Shown here piece by piece: positions 1-5,674 of a DNA stretch of 7,679 bases (its first letter is position 1; each line of letters begins with the position of its first letter). The position numbers were made by a program, and so were the translations under genes. Source of the DNA: Chloroflexota bacterium (GTDB lineage Bacteria; Chloroflexota; Limnocylindria; QHBO01). Where the stretch lies: the NCBI GenBank assembly GCA_013694645.1, contig JACDBZ010000314.1:1-7679 (forward strand). Direction: 5' to 3'. Below the pieces are notes generated by a model, which was not told the origin of the DNA, ran no database searches, and was given only the letters and a program-made list of their open reading frames with translations.

Positions 1-330
1 ATAGCTGGCCGTGATGCGGCTCTGCCAGACGATCGCGTTCTGGACCGCCTTGCCGGTGTTCTTGTCCCAGACGACCGTGGTCTCTCGCTGATTGGTGATT
101 CCGATGGCGGCAATGTCGTCCGGCGAGGCACCCGCATCGGCGATCACCTGCTTGGCGACTGCGAGCTGAGAGTCCCAGATTGCCTCCGGGTCGTGCTCGA
201 CATGACCCGGCGAGGGAAAGATCTGCGGGAACTCCTGGTTGGCGGTCTTGTGGATGGTGCCGTCGGCGTTGAAGAGGACGGCTCGACTCGAGGTCGTTCC
301 CTGGTCGAGCGCGAGGACGTATTTGGCCAT
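1..330 (-). CDS. glpK: Glycerol kinase, N-terminal part (runs off left edge)
   Basis: This is the first 110 codons of an FGGY-family kinase that makes sn-glycerol-3-phosphate from glycerol and ATP in the cytoplasm. The N-terminus MAKYVLALDQGTTSSRAVLF carries the phosphate-binding DQGTTSSR loop (residues 9-16). ITNQRETTVVWD (78-89) carries Arg82 and Glu83, matching the glycerol-contacting Arg/Glu pair of known GlpK proteins, and NAIVWQ follows at 98-103. The PGHVEHDP segment has His where many GlpK proteins have Trp. The frame is open to base 1, so roughly three quarters of a usual ~500-residue GlpK lies outside. The ATG has a strong ribosome site, AAGGAAGG (complement of 342-349), 11 nt upstream. 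The gene lies 39 nt after dhaL on the same strand and is probably the last visible gene of the glycerol/DHA operon. Family assignment is near certain; activity cannot be judged from the fragment. Confidence 0.95.
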   Translation of the reverse strand, partial: MAKYVLALDQGTTSSRAVLFNADGTIHKTANQEFPQIFPSPGHVEHDPEAIWDSQLAVAKQVIADAGASPDDIAAIGITNQRETTVVWDKNTGKAVQNAIVWQSRITASY

Positions 331-369
331 ATCGATCGCTGCCTTCCTTTGGTGGTCAGATGTCGCCGA

Positions 370-1002
370 TCAGCTCTCCGCGACGGCGTCGCGGAGGGAT
401 TCGAACAGGATGGTGGTCGAGGTCGCGCCCGGATCCTGGTGGTTCGCGGCACGTTCGCCGAGATAGCTGGCGCGACCCTTGCGCGCCACGAGTGGCGTGA
501 TCCGATCGCGACCCGCGGCGGCCGCCGTCGCGGCAGCCGCCAGCGCGGCGCCCATGCCGTCGGCGGATGCCGCCTCGTATGCATCGACGCCCGGTGACAT
601 GGCGTCGACCATGGTCTTGTCGTCGAGCTCCGCCTTGCCGCGCTGACGGACGCCGTCGAGCCCGGCGCGCAGTGCCTCGCCCAGCTCATCGGGCGTGGCG
701 CTGGCTCGGTCACCGAACGAGGTTGCGAGCCGAAGGAAGAATGTTCCATACAAGGGCCCCGACGCGCCCCCGACGGTCGAGATGAGCGTCATCCCGACGC
801 CCTTGGAGAACCCGCCGAGGTCGGCCGCGGCAAGCTCGTCGAGCTTGCCGCGTACCGCGCTGAATCCGCGGTCCATGTTGATGCCATGGTCGGCATCACC
901 GATCGCCGAGTCGAGCTGCGTCAACTCATCCCGACGCTCGTGAAGACGATCCGCGAACGTCTCCACGAAGCGCCGGAATGCGGGGGAGTCGAAGGTGCTC
1001 AT
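370..1002 (-). CDS. dhaL: PTS-dependent dihydroxyacetone kinase, ADP-binding subunit DhaL (operon copy)
   Basis: DhaL holds a tightly bound ADP-Mg, receives phosphate from DhaM and passes it to DHA on DhaK. From the chosen ATG the protein has 210 residues, the usual length. Asp31, Asp36 and Asp38 in LDSAIGDADHGINM match the three Mg-binding aspartates. The phosphate/nucleotide loop STVGGASGPLYGT follows, then DKTMVD. The C-terminal loop KGRASYLGER (175-184) keeps Arg177, which aligns with E. coli Arg178 by my count from memory, and HQDPGATS follows. All signature residues look intact, so this is the catalytic partner of the adjacent dhaK. Start: an in-frame GTG at 1021-1023 would add seven residues and overlap the dhaK stop. 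Neither start has a clear Shine-Dalgarno sequence. I prefer the ATG at 1000-1002 by family length, with translation coupled to dhaK 13 nt upstream. Confidence 0.94.
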   Translation of the reverse strand: MSTFDSPAFRRFVETFADRLHERRDELTQLDSAIGDADHGINMDRGFSAVRGKLDELAAADLGGFSKGVGMTLISTVGGASGPLYGTFFLRLATSFGDRASATPDELGEALRAGLDGVRQRGKAELDDKTMVDAMSPGVDAYEAASADGMGAALAAAATAAAAGRDRITPLVARKGRASYLGERAANHQDPGATSTTILFESLRDAVAES

Positions 1003-1015
1003 CGGCGCGAGAAGG

Positions 1016-2014
1016 TCATGCACCGCGCCGCAGAGCGGCTGTGTGCACGGGCGCGTCCCACAGGCGGGTCATCTCGTCGTCGAGCTTCAGCAGGGTGATG
1101 CTGCACCCGGCCATCTCGAGCGATGTGATGTAGCTGCCGACCAGGTTGCGCTCGATCGTCACGCCACGATCGGCGCACATCTGCGCGACCTTGTTGTAGA
1201 TGACGTACAGCTCGATGAGCGGCGTACCGCCCATTCCATTGACAAAGGCCAGAACCTTGTCCCCGGAGCTGAACGGCATATCGTCGAGGATCGGAGTCAG
1301 GAGCGCCTCGGTGATCTCGTCCGCGCTCGCCAGCTTTCGGCGCTCGCGTCCCGGCTCACCATGGATCCCAACCCCGATCTCCATCTCGTCGTCACCGATC
1401 TCGAAGGTCGGCTTGCCCGCCGCCGGTACCGTGCAGCTGGTGAGCGCCATGCCCATGCTGCGAACGTTGTCCTGCACGCGCTGGCAGAGTGCAGTGACGG
1501 CAGCCAGATCCTGCCCCTCTTCGGCTGCCGCGCCGACGATCTTCTCCGCCAGGACCGTGCCGCCCACGCCGCGACGGCCGGCCGTGTACAGCGAATCCTT
1601 GACCGCGACATCATCGGCGAGGATGACCGAGGTCACCTCGATCCCCTCGGCCTGCGCCAGCTCCGCAGCGAGCTCGAAATTCATGATGTCGCCCGTGTAG
1701 TTCTTGACGATGTGCAGGACCCCTGCCCCGCCATCGACCGCCTTGGTGGCGGCGAGCATCTGGTCCGGCACGGGGGAGGTGAAGACCGCTCCGGCGCATG
1801 CCGCGTCGAGCATTCCCATCCCGACGAACCCGCCGTGCATCGGTTCGTGACCGGATCCGCCACCGGAGATGATCCCCACCTTGCCCTGGCGCGGCGCATC
1901 GGCGCGAACGATCACGTTCGGCTCGATCACCCTGATCAGGTCGGGGTGAGCCGCCGCCATGCCGGCGAGCGCCTCATCGACCATGTCATCCGCGGCGTTC
2001 ATCAGCTTCTTCAT
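1016..2014 (-). CDS. dhaK: PTS-dependent dihydroxyacetone kinase, substrate-binding subunit DhaK
   Basis: DhaK binds DHA covalently as a hemiaminal and, with DhaL, converts it to DHA-phosphate for glycolysis. The 332-residue product keeps the E. coli numbering for all three key residues: His56 in GGGSGHEPMH, Asp109 in VKNYTGDIMNFE, and His218 in the covalent-binding motif IGVGIHGEPG. NGMGGTPLIELY (259-270) and the SYITSLEMAG segment near the C-terminus are also typical. The start is the ATG giving MKKLMNAADD, 4 nt after the glpF TAG stop. There is no strong Shine-Dalgarno sequence, so translation is probably coupled to glpF. The frame stays open far upstream opposite glpF, but that extension is arginine/serine-rich and does not look like protein. 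It is the only DhaK in a window with three DhaL proteins. A long open frame on the opposite strand is a codon-bias shadow. Confidence 0.97.
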   Translation of the reverse strand: MKKLMNAADDMVDEALAGMAAAHPDLIRVIEPNVIVRADAPRQGKVGIISGGGSGHEPMHGGFVGMGMLDAACAGAVFTSPVPDQMLAATKAVDGGAGVLHIVKNYTGDIMNFELAAELAQAEGIEVTSVILADDVAVKDSLYTAGRRGVGGTVLAEKIVGAAAEEGQDLAAVTALCQRVQDNVRSMGMALTSCTVPAAGKPTFEIGDDEMEIGVGIHGEPGRERRKLASADEITEALLTPILDDMPFSSGDKVLAFVNGMGGTPLIELYVIYNKVAQMCADRGVTIERNLVGSYITSLEMAGCSITLLKLDDEMTRLWDAPVHTAALRRGA

Positions 2015-2018
2015 CGGA

Positions 2019-2741
2019 CTATGTCGCCATGAGCGTGTTGGTGAAGAGCAGCTGGTAGGCAAGGCCACCCAGTGCGCCGCCGATGAGCGGCCCGACCACC
2101 GGGATCCAGGAATACTCCCAGTCGGAGCTTCCCTTGCCGGCGATGGGCAGCAGCGCGTGCGCGATGCGCGGGCCGAGGTCGCGTGCCGGATTGATGGCGT
2201 AGCCGGTCGGTCCACCCAGGGACAGGCCGATGCCGACCACCAGGAAACCGATGACCAGCGGCGCAATCGGGGCCGACGGCCCGCCGATGGCGAACACGGC
2301 GAAGACGAGGACGAAGGTGCCGATGACCTCACTGATCAGGTTGGCGGTCGTGTTGCGGATGGCCGGGCCGGTGCTGAACACGGCCAGCTTGAGGCCCGGA
2401 TCTTCGGTGACGCCCCAGTGCGGCAGGTAGTGCAGCCAGACGATCACGGCGCCGATGAAGGCTCCGACAAATTGTCCCGCCCAGTAGAGGAGCGCATTGT
2501 TGAGTCCGAAGTCGGCATTGGTCACCAGGACGGCCAGGGTGACGGCCGGGTTGATGTGTGCCCCACTGATGCTGGCGACGGCATAGACGGCGACGGCGAC
2601 GGCGATCCCCCAGCCCATGGTGATCACGATCCAGCCCGAGTTCTGGGCCTTCGACCGTGCGAGCAGGACGCCGGCGACGACTCCGTCGCCCAGGATGATG
2701 AGAATCGCGGTGCCGATCAGCTCGGCCAGAAAGTTGTTCAT
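2019..2741 (-). CDS. glpF: Glycerol facilitator / aquaglyceroporin (MIP family)
   Basis: This is an inner-membrane channel letting glycerol diffuse into the cell. The 240-residue protein shows the two half-repeats of the MIP family: six hydrophobic helices and two re-entrant NPA loops, GAHINPAVT (NPA at 64-66) and GYAINPARDLGPR (NPA at 184-186). Arg187 is the selectivity-filter arginine. Asp188 right after it marks aquaglyceroporins rather than strict water channels. At 240 residues it is shorter than E. coli GlpF (~281). The ATG has a good ribosome site, GAGGAGA (complement of 2751-2757), 9 nt upstream. An ATG 36 nt further upstream is in frame but has no properly spaced Shine-Dalgarno sequence. 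The gene lies between dhaM and dhaK, so substrate entry is made together with both DHA and glycerol kinases. Confidence 0.95.
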   Translation of the reverse strand: MNNFLAELIGTAILIILGDGVVAGVLLARSKAQNSGWIVITMGWGIAVAVAVYAVASISGAHINPAVTLAVLVTNADFGLNNALLYWAGQFVGAFIGAVIVWLHYLPHWGVTEDPGLKLAVFSTGPAIRNTTANLISEVIGTFVLVFAVFAIGGPSAPIAPLVIGFLVVGIGLSLGGPTGYAINPARDLGPRIAHALLPIAGKGSSDWEYSWIPVVGPLIGGALGGLAYQLLFTNTLMAT

Positions 2742-2871
2742 AAGGTTCGATCTCCTCGCGTTGCGAGCGTGATGCATCCCCTCCGATGCCCACGGTGGCC
2801 GACGGTTGCGCCGATCACCAAGTTATTCGTGCTACTTCTCCGTCGCTTCCTCCTTCCGCGCCTCGTGGGGC
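2742..2871. other. dhaM-glpF intergenic spacer, possible internal regulatory region
   Basis: This is the longest gap inside the minus-strand operon, 130 nt. It is locally less GC-rich around 2816-2840. Read on the minus strand it holds a purine-rich stretch with a perfect AAGGAGG (complement of 2849-2855) that has no start codon at usable distance. It also has a TAACTT hexamer (complement of 2820-2825) that could serve as a -10 box but has no recognisable -35. A short hairpin CTCGC-AAC-GCGAG (complement of 2755-2767) abuts the glpF ribosome site. I see no intrinsic terminator, so dhaM and glpF are probably co-transcribed, perhaps with an extra promoter for glpF. No gene is supported here. Confidence 0.3.
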
Positions 2872-3318
2872 TCACGCCGTCAAATGGGTCGGTGACTCCG
2901 TGAGTGATTCCGTGCGGGCCGGCTGCTTGTCGCTGGTGAGGGCGTCGGCCGCCGCATCCGCCATCTCCTTCAGCCCGCCCCCACCGGCACCGCGGGCGGC
3001 GGCTGCCAAAGCTCCTTCAACAAGCGGCGCATGGCTGAGATACAGGCGATCTCGCTCGTCCTGAGCGAGCTCGTCCAACGCGAAGCCGATCGTCAGCCAC
3101 GCCGATCCGGTGTCGTACAGGATCACGGCGCTGCCCGACGCGCCTGACAGCGCGGCACGACAGGCGGCGACGACTCTGCCCAGACTGGTGCCCATCCTTC
3201 CATCGTCCGTGCCTCCTGCCATATGACACGCCGGCGCACCGGCCACGGTCTCACCGACCAGCTCAACGAGCGCTTCGAGCAGCCGCTGGCTGTGAGCCAC
3301 GAGGACGAGGCTGGTCAT
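2872..3318 (-). CDS. dhaM: DHA kinase phosphoryl-donor subunit DhaM, single EIIA-type domain
   Basis: DhaM carries phosphate from the PTS to the ADP on DhaL. The 148-residue protein is one EIIA-mannose-like domain. His9 in LVLVAHSQ sits exactly where the phosphorylated His of E. coli DhaM lies. GGTDDGRMGTS (35-45) is a hallmark DhaM motif. YDTGSAW (68-74) matches the usual D-L-G-S-A loop, with Thr for Leu. It lacks the HPr-like and EI-like domains that some DhaM proteins carry, so it needs separate EI and HPr proteins, which are not encoded here. Residues from ~128 on form a polar, probably disordered tail. It is the first gene of the minus-strand operon. No Shine-Dalgarno precedes the ATG, but TAGCAT lies 9 nt upstream, which fits leaderless or near-leaderless transcription. 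The other option is an orphan EIIA-mannose protein, unlikely beside dhaK and dhaL. Confidence 0.92.
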   Translation of the reverse strand: MTSLVLVAHSQRLLEALVELVGETVAGAPACHMAGGTDDGRMGTSLGRVVAACRAALSGASGSAVILYDTGSAWLTIGFALDELAQDERDRLYLSHAPLVEGALAAAARGAGGGGLKEMADAAADALTSDKQPARTESLTESPTHLTA

Positions 3319-3327
3319 TCTCGGCCG

Positions 3328-3333
3328 ATGCTA
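3328..3333 (-). promoter_or_regulatory. Candidate -10 box of the dhaM operon
   Basis: The minus strand reads TAGCAT, which fits the TANNNT -10 pattern, ending 9 nt before the dhaM ATG. No convincing -35 exists; the best at normal spacing is ATGGAA. If used, the mRNA would start within about three bases of the ATG, in agreement with the lack of a Shine-Dalgarno sequence there. Confidence 0.35.
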
Positions 3334-3371
3334 GCCACGGACCATCAGGATTCCATGAGGAAAGGCTGAGC

Positions 3372-3389
3372 AGACGGTCGCAAGACGGT
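3372..3389 (+). promoter_or_regulatory. Candidate operator: AGACGGT direct repeat, 11-bp period
   Basis: Two identical 7-mers AGACGGT lie at 3372-3378 and 3383-3389, separated by CGCA. The 7+4 layout, one helical turn apart and abutting the -35 box of the plus-strand promoter, is the geometry of PhoB/OmpR-family binding sites. An OmpR-family regulator is encoded in the same operon, so autoregulation is the natural reading. The site is centred about 60 bp upstream of the likely dhaM start, so it could act in both directions. The repeat is seen directly; binding is inferred. Confidence 0.5.
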
Positions 3390-3418
3390 TGAGTGAAGGG
3401 GTGCCAGGTGGGTACACT
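3389..3418 (+). promoter_or_regulatory. Promoter of the dhaL2-HK-RR operon, apparently leaderless
   Basis: TTGAGT (3389-3394), an 18-bp spacer and TACACT (3413-3418) make a good sigma-70-type promoter. A start seven bases past the -10 box falls on or beside the A of the ATG at 3426. There is no correctly spaced Shine-Dalgarno sequence for that ATG, as expected for a leaderless transcript. Confidence 0.6.
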
Positions 3419-3425
3419 CGCGCCG

Positions 3426-4091
3426 ATGGGAACCATCACGGTCCCGACCGAGCCCACCATCGACGCGCTGACCGTTCGCGCCTACGTGCGGCGCTGCGGC
3501 GCGGCGGTCCGTCGTCATGCCGACATGCTCACGCGACTCGATGCCGCCCTTGGCGACGGCGACCACGGCGACAACCTGCTCATCGGCTTCTCGGCCGTCG
3601 ACGAGATGCTCGACACCGAAGAGCCGGCGACCATCGGCGCCATCCTGTCGAGCGTGGGGATGGCCCTGGTCACCAGCGTGGGCGGTGCTTCAGGCCCGCT
3701 CTACGGCGCGGCCTTCATCGAGGCCGGATTTGCCGCGCGCGCCATGGACCGCCTGGGCGTCGACGAGCTGGCGACCCTGGCGCGAGCCGCCGCGGACGGC
3801 CTCGCTCGCCGCGGACGATGCCGGATCGGCGACAAGACCATCTTCGATGCCCTGGCGCCAGCAGCCGACGCCCTCGCACAATCAGCCGCTGACGGGTCGC
3901 CGATGTCCGTCGCGCTGCGAAGAGCGACGGTTGCGGCGCGAGGCGGCATGCAGAGCACTCGGCCTCTCGTCGCTCGCCGCGGTCTCGCGATGCGCCTCGG
4001 CGACCGGTCGCGTGGTCATCTCGACCCAGGTGCGGTCTCCTGCTTCCTCTTCATCCGGGCCTTGGCCGCGCCGACGGCGGTCGATCGATGA
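3426..4091 (+). CDS. dhaL: DhaL-family protein coupled to a two-component system (DhaL2)
   Basis: This is a 221-residue DhaL homologue. Asp39, Asp44 and Asp46 in LDAALGDGDHGDN keep the Mg-ADP site. TSVGGASGPLYGA (83-95) and DKTIFDAL (136-143) are conserved. The last signature has drifted: family KGRASYLGER reads RGLAMRLGDR here (185-194), so Leu187 replaces the arginine that aligns with E. coli Arg178, and Tyr, Ser and Glu are also changed. GHLDPGAVS follows. I infer it still binds nucleotide but may not transfer phosphate to DHA, which suits a sensor or adaptor role. It is the first gene of an operon; its TGA overlaps the kinase ATG (ATGA at 4088-4091). Start: the ATG at 3426 fits the promoter just upstream. 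In-frame GTGs at 3393 and 3408 are alternatives; the latter has GAAGGGG six bases before it. It could still be a working kinase subunit paired with the DhaK here. Confidence 0.9.
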   Translation: MGTITVPTEPTIDALTVRAYVRRCGAAVRRHADMLTRLDAALGDGDHGDNLLIGFSAVDEMLDTEEPATIGAILSSVGMALVTSVGGASGPLYGAAFIEAGFAARAMDRLGVDELATLARAAADGLARRGRCRIGDKTIFDALAPAADALAQSAADGSPMSVALRRATVAARGGMQSTRPLVARRGLAMRLGDRSRGHLDPGAVSCFLFIRALAAPTAVDR

Positions 4092-5674
4092 CACCCGGGA
4101 TCAGGCGCGCGGAGGACGATCGCGACCGCGAGGAGGCTGAGCATCGACGCATCTTCCGGGAGGCGCAACGAGCCGCCGACACGATCTTCAGTCACTACCA
4201 GCTGAGCCAGTTGCTCGCAAGCCATGCCAGGTCCGAGTCCATGGCGGACGCGGTGCTCGATGAGCTGCTCCACGTGTGCGATGCGGATCGTGGCGGGATC
4301 TGGCTCGCCCAGCCACCAGACGCGCAGCTGCGGCTCGTGGCAAAGGCCGGCGAAGAGCCGGTGCCGCCGGCGGACGCCCTGCGCGCCGGCCTGCAGGCGG
4401 ATGACGAGTCGTGGGTCGTCATCGAGCTCGAGGAGGTGGGGATCCTCGCCTTGGCGACCACCGGCACGAAACCGATCGACGCCAGCGCTGGCCGCTTCCT
4501 GTCGCTGGTTCGCCACGAGCTTGCGGGGGCGTTGCGTTCAGCCCAACTGCGCGAGACGCTCGAGCTCGAGCGAACCGAGCTGTCAGCCATCATTCGCAAC
4601 GCGTCGGATGCCATCCTCGTGTTTGACGCCGACAGGCGCGTGACGCGCGTCAATCCCGCCGCCGAGCGCCTGTTCGGACGGGGTGAGGGAGCGCTCGTGG
4701 GAGAGCGATGTGCCGGGCTGTACGCGTGCGAGCCGGTTCCGGTGCTCGGGCGCTGCGCCAGGTGCCCACTGACGCGGGTGATCGAGGGCGGCGAGCCTCT
4801 GGACGGCGACGAGCGCGTGATCGTCGCCAGCAACGGTGAGTCCACCTCCGTCGTGGCGAGCTACGCGCCGACCTCGACGACAGCGGACGGTCGATCGCGC
4901 GCCGTGGTCATCCTGCGTGACACGAGTGAGCTCGCCCGCCTGGCGGAGCTGCGACGCGGATTTCTGGCCAGCGTCAGCCACGAGCTGCGGACGCCAATCG
5001 CGCTCATCAAGGGATACGTCGAGACCATGCTCCACCTCGACCCCGACCCCGCGGCGGCGCGTCGTTACCTCGAGCGGATCGACGGAACGACCGACCGCCT
5101 CGGCCACCTGGTGGAACAGATCCTCGACGCCACTCAGCTGGCGGCCGGCCAGCTGGTCCTGGACCTGGACCTGGACGAGGTGGATCTCGGCGATCTGGTG
5201 CGCGAAACGATCGACCAGGTTTCGGTCGGCGCCCGCGCGCCGCTTCCGGGGCTCGAGATCGTGGGCGAGATCCCCCTGGTCGGCGCCGACCGCGCCCGTC
5301 TGCGGCAGGTGCTCGAGAATCTTCTCGCCAACGCCCGGAAGTACGGCGACAACTCGCCGATCAGCGTCCGCCTCGAGGCGGCCCACGGCATGGTCGAGAT
5401 CCGCATCTCGGACCGGGGCATCGGCATCCCCGCAGACGAGCGTGAGCTGATCTTCGAGCAGTTCCATCGCGCGCGGAACGTCCGCGAGCGCGGGATGCCG
5501 GGCTCAGGCCTCGGGCTCGCGATCAGCCGCCGTATCGTCGAGGCCCACGGAGGCACGCTGGGCTTCGACCCTGACCCCGGTGCCGGCGCAACCGCGATTC
5601 TCCGGTTGCCGGCCGCGAGCCTGGCGCACGCGCGCGGCCTCCCGTCGCTCGTGGCTACGGGGGTGGAGGCGTGA
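4088..5674 (+). CDS. Soluble GAF-PAS sensor histidine kinase
   Basis: This is a 528-residue kinase with no membrane segment or signal peptide, so it senses something in the cytoplasm. Order: charged helix (1-35); GAF-like domain (~36-150); linker helix; PAS domain (~163-282) with NPAAERLFG and a cysteine set C208, C214, C223, C226; HisKA with the phospho-accepting His298 in SVSHELRTP; and a HATPase domain with N box ENLLANARKYG (410-420), G1 SDRGIGI (441-447), F box FEQFH (456-460) and G2 GSGLGLAI (472-479). All catalytic boxes are intact. The gene overlaps dhaL2 at its start and the response regulator at its end, so the three are made together. The GAF-PAS tandem is the arrangement through which E. 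coli DhaR meets DhaL and DhaK. I infer DhaL2 may be the input partner. The PAS cysteines could instead bind a metal or Fe-S cluster and sense redox state. Confidence 0.94.
   Translation: MTPGIRRAEDDRDREEAEHRRIFREAQRAADTIFSHYQLSQLLASHARSESMADAVLDELLHVCDADRGGIWLAQPPDAQLRLVAKAGEEPVPPADALRAGLQADDESWVVIELEEVGILALATTGTKPIDASAGRFLSLVRHELAGALRSAQLRETLELERTELSAIIRNASDAILVFDADRRVTRVNPAAERLFGRGEGALVGERCAGLYACEPVPVLGRCARCPLTRVIEGGEPLDGDERVIVASNGESTSVVASYAPTSTTADGRSRAVVILRDTSELARLAELRRGFLASVSHELRTPIALIKGYVETMLHLDPDPAAARRYLERIDGTTDRLGHLVEQILDATQLAAGQLVLDLDLDEVDLGDLVRETIDQVSVGARAPLPGLEIVGEIPLVGADRARLRQVLENLLANARKYGDNSPISVRLEAAHGMVEIRISDRGIGIPADERELIFEQFHRARNVRERGMPGSGLGLAISRRIVEAHGGTLGFDPDPGAGATAILRLPAASLAHARGLPSLVATGVEA

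Noticed and set aside
995..2032. Long open frame on the plus strand opposite dhaK (345 codons)
   Set aside because: It is fully antisense to dhaK, which has all its catalytic residues. Its product has no recognisable motif and a composition typical of antisense frames in GC-rich DNA.
2015..2332. Upstream in-frame extension of dhaK by 106 codons
   Set aside because: It would overlap most of the second half of glpF, and the residues are Ser/Arg/Pro-rich shadow. The ATG at 2014 gives the family N-terminus and puts His56, Asp109 and His218 in register.
2738..2818. 26-codon GTG leader frame whose stop overlaps the glpF ATG
   Set aside because: The overlap looks like coupling, but there is no Shine-Dalgarno sequence before the GTG, the peptide is featureless, and glpF has its own good ribosome site.
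1959..2903. Long open frame on the plus strand opposite glpF (314 codons)
   Set aside because: It is antisense to a clear aquaglyceroporin. The translation is Asp/Gly/Arg-rich with no domain and no ribosome site.
5153..5176. CTGG(A/T)C hexamer repeated four times in the kinase gene
   Set aside because: It encodes an ordinary Leu-Asp run between the HisKA and ATPase domains. It is too short to call a repeat element or phase-variable tract.
4583..5467. Long minus-strand frame inside the histidine kinase gene (294 codons)
   Set aside because: It is a shadow of the kinase coding strand, with no motif and no promoter or ribosome site.
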